The notes beneath the pieces were generated by a model. It searched no databases and was not told where the DNA came from. It saw only the letters and a program-made list of their open reading frames with translations. This document shows, in pieces, positions 26,396 through 36,292 of a stretch of DNA of 59,891 nucleotides. Location: NCBI GenBank assembly GCA_022508365.1, contig JAFLVH010000003.1:5237-65127 (forward strand). Reading direction: 5' to 3'. Made by a program: the position numbers and the translations under genes. Each line of letters opens with the position of its first letter. Within the stretch, counting starts at the first letter, position 1. The DNA is from Clostridiales bacterium (GTDB lineage: Bacteria > Bacillota > Clostridia > Christensenellales > Pumilibacteraceae).

Positions 26396-28594
26396 TTAGC
26401 TGAGATCGTTGGGATTAATTTCCGTAAAGCACGTTACCTGCGGATAAGCGGAGATAACGCTGTCCGCAACTGAATAAACGGATTTTCTGAGCACGTCGTT
26501 ATCCGGCTTTATGCGCATAAGCACTTGCATTCGGTGTTTTGTCTGGATGCGCTTTTTTGGTGCGCGCATGGCGTGTAAGTACACAAAGCAGCCGTCATTG
26601 TTTTGCGCCACTTCCTTCATCTTGTCAAAAGCGAGCTTTGTGGCGTCAAGTGCGAGCTGTTCGTCCTCGCATGATATGAGTATTCGCAATATTTCGGTAA
26701 ACGGCGGAAATCTCGTTGCTTCCAACAGGTTTATTTCCTTTTCGTAAAAACCTTGATAATCATAAGCGGAAGCGTATTTATAAACGTAATGCTTGGGCGT
26801 ATACGTCTGAAGTATTACACTGCCCGGCTTTTTTTCGCGGCCCGCCCTGCCTGCGACCTGAGTGATAAGCTGAAAGGTGCGCTCCACCGCGCGGTAGTCG
26901 GAAAAATGCAAGCTCATGTCCGCATCCATTATTCCGACCAGTGTGACGTTGGGAAAATCGTGTCCCTTTGCCACCATTTGCGTGCCGACAAGAACATCTG
27001 CGTTGCCGTTTGCAAACTCGCCGAGCAGCCTAAGGTGCGCGTCCTTTGTCCTTGTCGTGTCGTTGTCCATTCTTATAACGCGCGCCGAGGGAAACATCTT
27101 TTGCACCTGCTCGACAATGCGCTCCGTGCCCATAAACCCCTGTTTTATGTGCTGACTGTTGCAATTGGGACACCGATCAAGCATGGAATACCGCCGCTGA
27201 CAATAGTGACACTTTAGCAGGTTTTCGTCCTTGTGATAGACAAGCGACACGTCGCAGTCCTCGCACTTTGCCACATATCCGCACTTTCTGCACATTACAT
27301 ACGAGCTATATCCGCGCCTATTTAAAAATAATATAGCCTGATTGCCCGATTTTAAACATTCGTCCAGCGCGGTGACAAGCCGGTTGGAAAACATTCCGCC
27401 GTTGCCGTAAGTTACCTCGTTGCACATGTTCACGATCTGGATTTCCGGCATTGCGCGTTTATTGATTCGGTGCGGAAGGTCGACAAGATTGTACTTGCCG
27501 TTTTTTGCGGAGTAATAGCTTTCCACAGACGGCGTAGCCGAGCCCATGACGATCTTTGCGCCGTTGTACGCCGCGCGAAAAAGCGCAACCTCGCGCGTTA
27601 TGTAGCGCGGATTTGACGCGGACACATACGACGTGTCGTGCTCCTCGTCGATAACAATCAAGCCTACGTCGGATAGCGGTGCGAATATAGCGGAACGCGC
27701 CCCCACCGCGACCCTGGCTCCGCCTGTCAAAAGCCTTCGCCATTCGTCAAACCGCTCTCCGTCGCTAAGCCCCGAATGCAGCAACGCGACGTCGTCTCCA
27801 AACCGCGAGCGGAATATGCGCATAACCTGCGGCGTGAGCGAAATTTCTGGGACAAGCATTATGGCTGTTTTGCCTTGGGCGAGAACTCGCTCGATACAGT
27901 TAAGATACACCTCGGTCTTCCCGCTGCCCGTCACACCGAATAAAAGCGTGGGGTTATCGCTCGACATTATACTTTCGACCGCCGCAGCCTGCTCCTCTGT
28001 GAGCACAACCTCATTATCCTTTTGCACGATGCTTTTATACGGCGTACGAAGTGCGTCCTGCATACGCGTCAAAAACACTCCGCGAGATATAAGATTGCGA
28101 ACGGCCGCCGCAGAAAAGTTGGCGTTTAGATAGCTTTGCTCGGCGCACTCGGCGTCCAAAAGATACTCAAAAACCTCCATTTGAGAATGCGCGGTCTTTT
28201 TTATAAACAGATTTGGGTCGGTTTCCAAGTATTCGGGGTTGATGTATACAAAGATTTTTTGTAACGCCTTTATCCTGCCGCCGCGCATCTTTGCCGGCAA
28301 AAACAATCTGAACACGTCGATTTTTCTTAGGTGAAATCGCTCGGTCATGTAATCGCACAGCGCAAGAAATTCCTCCGACACAATCGGCCTGTCATCAAGC
28401 ACGGAAATAATATCTTTAATTTTATCCTGCGACAGATCGGTTGTTTCACAGATATCTATGACGTATCCCTCAGTGGTCTGCCGCCCGAACGGCACGCTGA
28501 CGCGCGAGCCGCGCTGTACTCCGTCTATTGCGCGATAGTCAAAAACTCTGTCGACCTCGCTGACCGAAATATCAACAATGACCTTTGCAATCAT
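26396..28594 (-). CDS. priA: Primosomal helicase PriA
   Basis: A 732-residue 3'-5' helicase that restarts stalled replication forks. The N-terminal DNA-binding region (1-190) is followed by helicase Walker A GVTGSGKTEVY (about 220), DEEHD, and a zinc-binding module with CxxC pairs (CRKC, CEDC, CHYC, CPNC). The helicase C-half has QVAGRAGR. It starts in the coaBC stop (ATGA overlap). Complete. Confidence 0.96.
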   Translation of the reverse strand: MIAKVIVDISVSEVDRVFDYRAIDGVQRGSRVSVPFGRQTTEGYVIDICETTDLSQDKIKDIISVLDDRPIVSEEFLALCDYMTERFHLRKIDVFRLFLPAKMRGGRIKALQKIFVYINPEYLETDPNLFIKKTAHSQMEVFEYLLDAECAEQSYLNANFSAAAVRNLISRGVFLTRMQDALRTPYKSIVQKDNEVVLTEEQAAAVESIMSSDNPTLLFGVTGSGKTEVYLNCIERVLAQGKTAIMLVPEISLTPQVMRIFRSRFGDDVALLHSGLSDGERFDEWRRLLTGGARVAVGARSAIFAPLSDVGLIVIDEEHDTSYVSASNPRYITREVALFRAAYNGAKIVMGSATPSVESYYSAKNGKYNLVDLPHRINKRAMPEIQIVNMCNEVTYGNGGMFSNRLVTALDECLKSGNQAILFLNRRGYSSYVMCRKCGYVAKCEDCDVSLVYHKDENLLKCHYCQRRYSMLDRCPNCNSQHIKQGFMGTERIVEQVQKMFPSARVIRMDNDTTRTKDAHLRLLGEFANGNADVLVGTQMVAKGHDFPNVTLVGIMDADMSLHFSDYRAVERTFQLITQVAGRAGREKKPGSVILQTYTPKHYVYKYASAYDYQGFYEKEINLLEATRFPPFTEILRILISCEDEQLALDATKLAFDKMKEVAQNNDGCFVYLHAMRAPKKRIQTKHRMQVLMRIKPDNDVLRKSVYSVADSVISAYPQVTCFTEINPNDLS

Positions 28595-29775
28595 AGCGCA
28601 ATAATTCTGTCCAAAATTATATCCGCAACCTCGCGCTTAAGTTTAAGCGGCAGGCGCTCGGTTTTTTCCGCCGTGATAAGCGTGACTATGTTTGTGTCAA
28701 CATCAAAGCCGGCATTTTTTTGCGTCACGTCGTTTAAAACGGCCATATCCGCGTTTTTAGCCTTGAGCTTTTTAGCCGCGTTGTTCTCCCCGTCCTCGGT
28801 TTCGGCGGCAAAAATAACAAGCTTGCCTGTTTTGTGTTTGCCAAGCCATGCCGCAACGTCAACCGCTTTATTAAGCTCCAAAACAACAGTCTGAGATTTT
28901 ATCTTTTGCGGCATTGGTGTAATATCGTAATCGCACGGCGCCGCGGCAAGTATTGATATATCCGCAGCTTTACAATGCTTTTTTACCGCCTCTAAAAGCT
29001 CTGCGGTTGTTCCGACGCTTTCTGTCACCCAATCGGACGGGAGCGAAAAATCATCGGTGTAACCGTGAATATATATTATATTCGCGCCGCGATTGTATGC
29101 CGCACACGCCAAGGCATAGCCCATTTTTCCGCTTGAGCGGTTTGACAAAAATCTTACCGGGTCTATATTTGTGCGCGTCGCTCCCGAAGTGACAAGAACG
29201 GTCTTGCCCTCCAAATCGCGCTTTGCCGAAAAAACCTCGTTAAGCGCATTAAATAATTCGTCCGGCTCCGCCATGCGTCCGCTGCCTACGTCGCCGCACG
29301 CAAGATATCCGCTGCCGCCGTAAATTGCCTTAAAGCCGCGAGAAGTAAGCTTGTTTATGTTTTCCACCGTAATCGGATTTTCCATCATGGCGGTGTTCAT
29401 GGCTGGCGCAAACAACACAGGGCATTTGCACGCAAGTAAAGTCGTAGTCAAAAAGTCGTCTGCAATACCGCACGCAAGCTTTGCAATAACGTTGGCAGTA
29501 GCCGGTGCAATGATAACCGCGTCGGCGCGCTTAGCTAAGCTGACATGCTCCACCTCGTACTTGAAGTTGCGGTCAAACATGTCAACCGTTACCCTGTTGT
29601 GCGACAAGCTTTCAAACGAAAGCGGCACGACAAACCGAGTCGCGCTTTTAGTCATTACAACATGGACGTCGGCTCCGCATTGATTGAGCTTAGACACCAA
29701 CGCACAAACCTTGTATGCGGCTATTCCGCCGCATACGCCGACAAGTATTGTTTTATTTTGTAGGCAGGTCGTCAA
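28591..29775 (-). CDS. coaBC: CoaBC bifunctional coenzyme A synthesis protein
   Basis: Makes 4'-phosphopantetheine in two steps: CoaB joins cysteine to phosphopantothenate, CoaC decarboxylates it. The flavin-binding CoaC part covers about residues 1-185 (GGIAAYKV, PAMNTAMMENP); CoaB follows (TSGATRTNIDPVRFLSNRSSGKMG). The open frame runs further upstream, but that part lies on rpoZ. I start at TTG 29775, four bases after the rpoZ stop with AGAAGG at good spacing, giving 394 residues, the normal size. Confidence 0.93.
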   Translation of the reverse strand: MTTCLQNKTILVGVCGGIAAYKVCALVSKLNQCGADVHVVMTKSATRFVVPLSFESLSHNRVTVDMFDRNFKYEVEHVSLAKRADAVIIAPATANVIAKLACGIADDFLTTTLLACKCPVLFAPAMNTAMMENPITVENINKLTSRGFKAIYGGSGYLACGDVGSGRMAEPDELFNALNEVFSAKRDLEGKTVLVTSGATRTNIDPVRFLSNRSSGKMGYALACAAYNRGANIIYIHGYTDDFSLPSDWVTESVGTTAELLEAVKKHCKAADISILAAAPCDYDITPMPQKIKSQTVVLELNKAVDVAAWLGKHKTGKLVIFAAETEDGENNAAKKLKAKNADMAVLNDVTQKNAGFDVDTNIVTLITAEKTERLPLKLKREVADIILDRIIAL

Positions 29776-29779
29776 CGGT

Positions 29780-29977
29780 TTAACCTTCTTCCACGCCCTC
29801 AACTTTGCCGTCCACAACCTCTTTGGCGGCAAAAGAAACGGCGTTGATGCCCTCCTGCTCCAAATAGTCGTGACGCTTATCCATAAGCGCGCGCGCACGC
29901 TTGCTGAGCACGCTGACCAGCGCGTACTTGTTGCCCACTGTTTCTACCATTTTATCGATAGGCGGATCAATTAACAT
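29780..29977 (-). CDS. rpoZ: RNA polymerase omega subunit
   Basis: A 65-residue omega subunit, which helps assemble RNA polymerase. It shows the family pattern: DKMVETVGNKYALVSVLSKRARAL, then INAVSFAAKEVVDGKV. It lies between gmk and coaBC, the standard Bacillota position, with an AGAGGT ribosome site. The gap of 56 bases to gmk holds no other signal. Confidence 0.94.
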   Translation of the reverse strand: MLIDPPIDKMVETVGNKYALVSVLSKRARALMDKRHDYLEQEGINAVSFAAKEVVDGKVEGVEEG

Positions 29978-30033
29978 ATTTTTACCTCTTTAAAGATTTA
30001 TTACTTGATTAAAAAGCTTTATCGCTGTTTTAC

Positions 30034-30639
30034 TTAATTTTCTTCGAGCAATTTTTTTATTGCCGAAATGTTGTTTTTTATTTTGCGTTTTTCGGCGGCG
30101 ATGATGCTAAGCACCTCATGCACCGCAACATCCAAAACGTCGTTAAAGACGATATAATCGAACAAAGGATATTGGCTTAACTCGCGCCTTGCCGCCGACA
30201 GACGAATTTTAAGACTAGATTCAGTTTCGGTATTTCTGTCGCGCAAACGCTGCTCCAGTATTTCCCATGTCGGGGTCATCAAAAAAATGCCGACTGCATC
30301 CGGGTACTTCTTTTTTATCGATTTTGCGCCGTTAACGTCGATATCAAACAGCACGTCGTGTCCGTTTTCCAAATACTCAAATACTGGCGCCTTGGGCGTG
30401 CCGTAGTAATTTTGGTGTACCTCGGCGGTCTCCAAAAATTCGCCTGCGGCTATCATCTGCTGGTACTGCTCCTCGGTGCGGAAGTAGTAATGCACTCCCT
30501 CCACCTCGCCGGGACGCGGCTTACGTGTGGTGACTGAGATGGATTTTTTCATGTCCGTTGCCGCGATAACGCGGTTGTATATGGTACCTTTGCCCGCACC
30601 CGACGGACCGGATATAATAAAAAGAGAGCCTTTGTGCAT
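30034..30639 (-). CDS. gmk: Guanylate kinase
   Basis: Phosphorylates GMP/dGMP to the diphosphate. The P-loop is SGPSGAGKGT (residues 10-19), followed by the GMP-binding stretch SVTTRKPRPGEVEGVHY. At 201 residues it is of normal length. Its ATG shares one base with the yicC stop (TAATG), so expression is coupled. No unusual features. Confidence 0.97.
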   Translation of the reverse strand: MHKGSLFIISGPSGAGKGTIYNRVIAATDMKKSISVTTRKPRPGEVEGVHYYFRTEEQYQQMIAAGEFLETAEVHQNYYGTPKAPVFEYLENGHDVLFDIDVNGAKSIKKKYPDAVGIFLMTPTWEILEQRLRDRNTETESSLKIRLSAARRELSQYPLFDYIVFNDVLDVAVHEVLSIIAAEKRKIKNNISAIKKLLEEN

Positions 30640-31517
30640 TATTCGACGTTCCTTATTTGCTCTTTTATTTTTTCCACTTCGTTCTTCATGGCGATAACGA
30701 AGCCGGTAAGCGTAATATCATTGGACTTGCTGCCCATAGTGTTTACCTCGCGCACCATCTCTTGCGACAAAAAGTCCAGCCTGCGCCCCTGCGGAGCATC
30801 CTTTTCTTTGCAAATTGCTTTAAACTGACTTATATGCGAATTGAGCCTGGAAATTTCCTCGTTGATATCCGCCTTGTCGGCAAAGAACGCCACCTCGTTT
30901 AAAAGCTTGCTCTCGTCCACCTCGTGACCGTCAAGAAGCTCCTTTACCCTTGCAAGAAGCGACTTATTGTAATCGGCAACCACCTGGGGCGCGCGTTCTG
31001 TAGCTTTTTTCAGATATTTCTCCAGATTTCCTATAAGCGACATCAAATCGGCATACACGCCGTCGCCCTCAAGAAGGCGCATTTTATTAAGATTGCAAAG
31101 CGCTTCCTCTACGGCCTGTTTTGTTAAAGACGCCACAAGTTCGCGGTCGTCATCGGGCACGGTAACGGAAGCGACGTCCGGCGTGCGCAATAGCGCCGTC
31201 ACGTTAAAGTCGTCCTCCAGCATAAACTCCGCCCTAAGCGTTTTGGCGGCGGCAACATATTCGGCGGCAAGCACCTTGTCCACCGTCACCTTTTTTGCGC
31301 TTTCCGATAAATTAACGTACGAAAAATACACATCAAAGCTGCCGCGAGAAAAATACGCCTTGATGGTTTTTTGTATAATATCGTCAATATACATCATGGA
31401 TTTAGGGAGCTTGCATGCAACCTCCAAAAACCTGTTATTGACCGATTTGATTTCCACGGTGACGGTGCGCTTGTCATTAACGGCAACGCCCTTACCGTAG
31501 CCCGTCATGCTCTTCAT
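30639..31517 (-). CDS. YicC/YloC family endoribonuclease
   Basis: A 292-residue protein of the YicC family, shown in E. coli to be an endoribonuclease. The N-terminus MKSMTGYGKG is diagnostic, and VNNRFLEV and the C-terminal domain from about residue 210 (GRRLDFLSQEMVREVNTMGSKS) are intact. I start at ATG 31517 with AGAGGT upstream, dropping 19 codons of a longer open frame that extends across the leader. First gene of the long operon ending at rlmN. Confidence 0.95.
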   Translation of the reverse strand: MKSMTGYGKGVAVNDKRTVTVEIKSVNNRFLEVACKLPKSMMYIDDIIQKTIKAYFSRGSFDVYFSYVNLSESAKKVTVDKVLAAEYVAAAKTLRAEFMLEDDFNVTALLRTPDVASVTVPDDDRELVASLTKQAVEEALCNLNKMRLLEGDGVYADLMSLIGNLEKYLKKATERAPQVVADYNKSLLARVKELLDGHEVDESKLLNEVAFFADKADINEEISRLNSHISQFKAICKEKDAPQGRRLDFLSQEMVREVNTMGSKSNDITLTGFVIAMKNEVEKIKEQIRNVE

Positions 31518-31579
31518 ACAAACCTCTGTTAGATAAAGCAAAAGTGTAAAATAGTTAAGCCTACATTTTTGCAATATAT

Positions 31580-31608
31580 ATTATAACAGATTTTTGCCTC
31601 GATTTCAA
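31580..31608 (-). promoter_or_regulatory. Promoter of yicC-gmk-...-rlmN operon
   Basis: Minus-strand TTGAAA (31608-31603), 17 bp, TATAAT (31585-31580), TGT extended -10. The -35 overlaps the stop codon of ligA. Confidence 0.83.
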
Positions 31609-33542
31609 CTATTTAACATAGCTTTAAACTGACTTTCGTCAATAATTTTTTTGCCGAGCGCGCGCGCTTTTTCCAGCTTGCTGCCGGCGCTCTCACCCGC
31701 AATGACAATATCCGTAAGTTTGGAAACACTTGATTGAACGACACCGCCGTTTTGCTCAATCAGCTTTGCCGCATCGCCGCGGGTATACTCCTGCAATGTA
31801 CCTGTCAAAACAAACTTAAGCCCGGCAAATTTGCCATCACTCTTTTTTGCATAAACGGGATTTATGCCTAGTGACTTATACTTTTGCACAAGCTCTCCGT
31901 GCAGCGAAAAGTACTCAACTATGGACTGTGCAACAATTTCGCCGACGTCCTGAATTGCAGTCAATTCCTCGGCGTTCGCCGCGGCAAGCGCGTCGATAGA
32001 TCCGAAATGCTCGGCAAGCGCGCGCGCAGTAACCTTTCCGACGTTTTCTATGCAAAGTGCGCTTATAAAATGCGGCAAATCGGCGTTTACGGACGCTTTG
32101 ACCGCTGCAATAAAGTTGGATATTTTTTTGTCCTTAAAGCCATCTATCCGAGAAAGCTGTTCGGCGGTCAATTCGTAAAGCTCCGTCGGCGAACGAACGC
32201 CCAAAATATCGTAAAGCTGTTCCGCGGTCTTTATGCTGACGCCCTCTATATCCATACAGTCCTTTGAGCAAAACTGCACAATGCGTGCGACAATCTGCGC
32301 CCTGCATCCGTCAAAGTTGGGACAGAAAAGATGCGCGCCTTCCTCGGTAAGCCCGTGTCCGCAGCAAGGACAGGCTGTAGGTTTTATAACTTCGACGTCG
32401 TTTTCGCCATGCTCCGCCACGCCCAAAATTTCAGGAATGACGTCATTGCTTCGGCGTATAAAAACACGCGAGCCGATTTTTACACTCTTACGCAGGATAT
32501 CGCCGTAATTGTTTAGCGTGGCGCGCTGAACCGTTGCACCGCACAGCTCCACCGGATCGAGCACGGCAAGCGGCGTAAGCTTGCCAGTCCTGCCCACCTG
32601 CCATATTACGTCACGCAAAACGGTGGTGGTTTCCTCCGCCTCGAATTTGTACGCAATAGCCCACTTGGGGAATTTGTCGGTGTAGCCTATTGTGTCGCGA
32701 ACGCTCATGTCGTCTACCTTGATTACCATGCCGTCTATGGCAAAGTCAAGCTTGGACCTATCCACTTCCTCGATTTTTGCGATTATCGCCTCTATATCGT
32801 CGGAGACAAAGCACATGCCGGTTTTAAACCTGTTTTCGGTCAAAAATTCAATTTGTTTAACTTGCGACCCGAGCGGATTGTCCATAAAGTTCACGTTATA
32901 AAACACCACGTCAAGGTTTCTTTTGGCGGTTTCTTTCACGTCCAGATTGCGGATGGCGCCGGCGACTGCGTTTCTGGGGTTTTTGAGCGGAACAGCGGCG
33001 GTAGCGTTATACGCGTTTAAAGCGCTTATTCGCATAATTCCCTCGCCCTGGACCTCCACAGTGCCCTTAAACGGAATGGACAGCGGAACGGACTTGATTG
33101 TCTTTACCTGCTCCGTAACGTTTTCCCCGACCTCGCCGTTGCCGCGAGTTGCGCCCGAGACAAGCTGTCCGTCACGATACGTCAAGCAAATCGTAAGCCC
33201 GTCAAGCTTATATTCCAGCGTGCATTTGGGATTCATTCCGCATGCAGATTTCAGCTTTTCAAACCAAGAACGCAGCTCGTCAAAGCTATTACACTTGTCA
33301 AGGCTGTAAAGACGGTTGATGTGCGTGTGCGGCTCAAAGCTTTTAAGCGGTTCGCCGCCCACACGCTTTGTAGGAGAATTGCCGAGTACCGTGCCCGTCT
33401 TATCCTCCAAGGCGCGCAATCTGTCATATAGCTCGTCATACTCCTTATCGGACACGATAGGCTCGTCCAAGACATAATATCTGTAAGCAAGGTCGTTGAG
33501 CCTTTCCACAAGCTCTTCCATGAGTTTGATATCGCTGTTCAT
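31605..33542 (-). CDS. ligA: NAD-dependent DNA ligase
   Basis: A 645-residue ligase sealing nicks in replication and repair. In order: Ia domain with the NAD-binding Tyr pair (YRYYVLDEPIVSD, about 20-32), adenylation domain with the active lysine in EYKLDGL (about 110), OB fold, a four-Cys zinc finger (CPCC...CPNFDGC), helix-hairpin-helix repeats, and a C-terminal BRCT domain (from about 570, GLKFVLTGTLQEY). It follows pcrA by nine bases, the usual Bacillota order. Confidence 0.97.
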   Translation of the reverse strand: MNSDIKLMEELVERLNDLAYRYYVLDEPIVSDKEYDELYDRLRALEDKTGTVLGNSPTKRVGGEPLKSFEPHTHINRLYSLDKCNSFDELRSWFEKLKSACGMNPKCTLEYKLDGLTICLTYRDGQLVSGATRGNGEVGENVTEQVKTIKSVPLSIPFKGTVEVQGEGIMRISALNAYNATAAVPLKNPRNAVAGAIRNLDVKETAKRNLDVVFYNVNFMDNPLGSQVKQIEFLTENRFKTGMCFVSDDIEAIIAKIEEVDRSKLDFAIDGMVIKVDDMSVRDTIGYTDKFPKWAIAYKFEAEETTTVLRDVIWQVGRTGKLTPLAVLDPVELCGATVQRATLNNYGDILRKSVKIGSRVFIRRSNDVIPEILGVAEHGENDVEVIKPTACPCCGHGLTEEGAHLFCPNFDGCRAQIVARIVQFCSKDCMDIEGVSIKTAEQLYDILGVRSPTELYELTAEQLSRIDGFKDKKISNFIAAVKASVNADLPHFISALCIENVGKVTARALAEHFGSIDALAAANAEELTAIQDVGEIVAQSIVEYFSLHGELVQKYKSLGINPVYAKKSDGKFAGLKFVLTGTLQEYTRGDAAKLIEQNGGVVQSSVSKLTDIVIAGESAGSKLEKARALGKKIIDESQFKAMLNS

Positions 33543-33551
33543 TTTAGCTCC

Positions 33552-35774
33552 TTACTCCTCTATCACCGTAATGGGCGCGAAATCGGCGGCAAGCATCATC
33601 ACGCCGCCGCGCTCGAAGTCTATCTTTACGTAAACGCTGTCGCCCAATGTTTCCATATCGATAATCTTGCCTTTTCCCAATCTTTTATGCATGACCGATG
33701 CGCCGACCTTAAGCCCGGCTTTTTGTGTGGGTTGCGATTTTTCCGCAGACTTTCCGAAATTACTCTTGTACGTTGCGCTAAATGTACTGCCTTGCAAGGG
33801 CTGGGTCGCACCGAATGAGCCTTGCGATGAATACGAATGTGACGGCGATGCGGTGAACACGTCTTCTTTTCTCTGCGGTCTTGCCACAAGTCCGCATTCG
33901 GACAAAAACCTTGACGGCGTACAGTACCGCGTTTCGCCGTACAAAAATCTGGATTTTGCGTAAGTTAAAAACAGTCTTTTCTTTGCGCGCGTAACCGCAA
34001 CGTACATCAGCCTGCGCTCTTCCTCCATGTGATCGGCCTCGTTTTCGTTTTGCCGCAGCGACGGAAAAATGCCGTCCTCCAAGCCGACCACGAACACGAC
34101 GGGAAACTCCAAGCCCTTTGCGCTGTGAACGGTGGCAACGGTTACGCAGTTGTCGTCGTTCATATCGTCCGTATCGCTGTACAGTGATACTGTTTGCAAA
34201 TAGTCAAAAAGCGTTGAATCGGGCGGATTTCTCTTTACAAAATCGCGCACCGAGCTGATAAGCTCGTTTAGGTTTTCTATTCGCGCTTCGCCCTCCTCGT
34301 CGTCGGAAAACAATCTGTCCACATCGAGTACAGTGTAAAGCAAATACTTAAAATAATCGATGATTGAATTCTCCGACATAGCGCACAATTGTAAAAGCAG
34401 TTTTCCAAAGTCATACAGCTTGCTTTTTAACGCAGTAGGCAGTGGATAATCTGCGGCGTTTACAATAATATCAAACACGCTCTTACGGTGTTTTTGCGCA
34501 AGTTCGCGAATTTTTTCTATCGAAGTGTCGCCGATGCCGCGCCGAGGAAAATTGATTATGCGAAAAATCGCCTCGTCGTCCTTGGGATTGACTGAAGCGC
34601 GCGCATATGCAAGCACATCCTTTATCTCCTTGCGGTCGTAGAACTTTATGCCGCCGTAAACCCTGTGCGATATGCCGTATTGCATAAACCGCTCTTCAAA
34701 ATGCCTTGAAAGCGCGTTCATTCGCAACAGCACGGCAATATCCGAATAATTATATTCGCCGTCGTCAACCAAATCCAATATTGTTCTGACGACATAATCC
34801 GCCTCAAAGCCCTCGGTGGCAGCCTGGTAGCACACCACTTTATCTCCCGCGCCGCTATTTGTCCACAGCTTTTTATCCAGTCTCTTGCTGTTGCACTTTA
34901 TAATCTTGTTAGCGGTGTCAAGAATATTGGAAGTCGATCGATAGTTTTGTTCGAGCTTGTAAACCTTGCAATCGAAATCCTTTTGCAGCTGAAATATATT
35001 TGCAATAGACGCGCCGCGCCAGGTGTAAATACACTGGTCCTCGTCGCCGACCGCAAAGATATTTCCGTGCTTGCCGGCAAGAATGGTTGCAATCTCGTAC
35101 TGAATAGTATTGGTGTCTTGAAACTCGTCTATATGTATATAGCGGAATTTGTTTTGATAGTACTCGCGCGCCTCTTCACACGTCTTTAACAAATACAAGG
35201 TCTGTATCAACAAGTCGTCGTAATCGAGCGCGTTGTTCGCTTTTAACACGCTCTGGTACTGCGCATACGCCTTGGCGATATCTTCCGCGTCCTGCGAAAA
35301 CTTGTGTGCTTGTTCGTACTCATCCGGACCGATTCCCCTGTTTTTTGCATTAGAAATTTCGGCTAGGATGCGCTTTGCCATGTCCTCGTTGAACTCGTTA
35401 TTTTTGACAATGCGCTTTATTACGCTTTTGGTTTCGGACTCGCCGTAAATTGTAAAATTTTTATCAAACCCGATTCTGTCGATAAAATGCCTAAGTATGC
35501 GCACGCACGCCGCATGAAAAGTAAAAATCCAAATGCCGTCCACGCTGCCAAGCATTTTTTCAAGCCTAACTCGCATCTCGTTTGCCGCTTTGTTGGTAAA
35601 CGTGATGGCAAGAATGTTGTAAGGCGGCACATGCAATTCATCTATCAAGTGCGCAATGCGGTGAGTAAGTAACCGCGTTTTTCCGCTGCCGGCTCCGGCT
35701 GTTACCAGTACCGCGCCTTCTGTGTCGAGCACCGCGCGCCGTTGTACTTCGTTTAGTGTTTCAAGACTGTACAT
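33552..35774 (-). CDS. pcrA: PcrA/UvrD-type DNA helicase
   Basis: A 740-residue SF1A helicase for repair and plasmid replication. Motifs: Q motif LNEVQRRAV, Walker A TAGAGSGKTRLL (about 30), DEFQDTN, EQNYRST, VHSAKGLEFPVVFV, VAVTRAKKRL. The C-terminal tail (about 685-735, VGASVMHKRLGKGKIID) is the PcrA Tudor-like fold that binds RNA polymerase. The linker before it is Ser/Gln-rich and variable. In an operon before ligA. Confidence 0.96.
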   Translation of the reverse strand: MYSLETLNEVQRRAVLDTEGAVLVTAGAGSGKTRLLTHRIAHLIDELHVPPYNILAITFTNKAANEMRVRLEKMLGSVDGIWIFTFHAACVRILRHFIDRIGFDKNFTIYGESETKSVIKRIVKNNEFNEDMAKRILAEISNAKNRGIGPDEYEQAHKFSQDAEDIAKAYAQYQSVLKANNALDYDDLLIQTLYLLKTCEEAREYYQNKFRYIHIDEFQDTNTIQYEIATILAGKHGNIFAVGDEDQCIYTWRGASIANIFQLQKDFDCKVYKLEQNYRSTSNILDTANKIIKCNSKRLDKKLWTNSGAGDKVVCYQAATEGFEADYVVRTILDLVDDGEYNYSDIAVLLRMNALSRHFEERFMQYGISHRVYGGIKFYDRKEIKDVLAYARASVNPKDDEAIFRIINFPRRGIGDTSIEKIRELAQKHRKSVFDIIVNAADYPLPTALKSKLYDFGKLLLQLCAMSENSIIDYFKYLLYTVLDVDRLFSDDEEGEARIENLNELISSVRDFVKRNPPDSTLFDYLQTVSLYSDTDDMNDDNCVTVATVHSAKGLEFPVVFVVGLEDGIFPSLRQNENEADHMEEERRLMYVAVTRAKKRLFLTYAKSRFLYGETRYCTPSRFLSECGLVARPQRKEDVFTASPSHSYSSQGSFGATQPLQGSTFSATYKSNFGKSAEKSQPTQKAGLKVGASVMHKRLGKGKIIDMETLGDSVYVKIDFERGGVMMLAADFAPITVIEE

Positions 35775-35788
35775 ATAACCTCTTTTGT

Positions 35789-36154
35789 CTAAGAACCCGT
35801 GCGTTCACGGTAATATCGTTCCTGCAATTCTCTGAATTTTTCGGATAGCTCCAAGATGTACCGTTGTTTTCCCGTGGCGTCCAGCTCGTCGTACACGTCG
35901 CGCTCTATAAGCTGGCCTATGGGGTTGAGCGTTATCTCGTTGCTGTCAAGTATTTCGCAAACCTTGCGGTACATTTTTTCGTCGGCTACGGACGTTGTAG
36001 CCACCTCCGCAAATCGGGTCCGCATGGAATATGCCGCAATCGGTTCGGCAGGTAGCGGAGTCTCCGTGTCACGCCTAGAGTCGAAATAGCCCATTTTCAA
36101 TCGTTGCTTTGCAAGCCAGCACCGCTTTTTTAGTTCGCCTGTTTTTCTTGTCAT
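35789..36154 (-). CDS. Unrecognised 121-residue basic protein upstream of pcrA
   Basis: I do not recognise this family. It is a soluble protein: a basic N-terminus (MTRKTGELKKRCWLAKQRL), a Pro-rich middle (TPLPAEPIAAYSMRT), then a helical C-terminal half (KVCEILDSNEITLNPIGQL, LELSEKFRELQERYY). No catalytic motif. It heads pcrA-ligA with a strong GGGAGGGC ribosome site and its own extended -10, so it is very likely expressed. The link to DNA repair is only by position. Confidence 0.8.
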   Translation of the reverse strand: MTRKTGELKKRCWLAKQRLKMGYFDSRRDTETPLPAEPIAAYSMRTRFAEVATTSVADEKMYRKVCEILDSNEITLNPIGQLIERDVYDELDATGKQRYILELSEKFRELQERYYRERTGS

Positions 36155-36186
36155 GTTTTTGCCCTCCCGTTTAATAGCTTGAGTGC

Positions 36187-36195
36187 ATTATATCA
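36187..36195 (-). promoter_or_regulatory. Extended -10 for pcrA-ligA operon
   Basis: Minus-strand TGATATAAT (36195-36187). The hexamer at 17 bp upstream (AATAAT) is a poor -35, so the call rests on the extended -10. The rest of 36196-36292 shows only a small ATGCG/CGCAT inverted repeat and no U-run terminator. Confidence 0.6.
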
Positions 36196-36292
36196 CGACA
36201 TAAACAGTGATTATTGTAATCGCCAAATGTTGACCTTATACGACATAACTCGGCAAGATGCGCTTATAATAAACGCATATAGGCTTTTCGAG

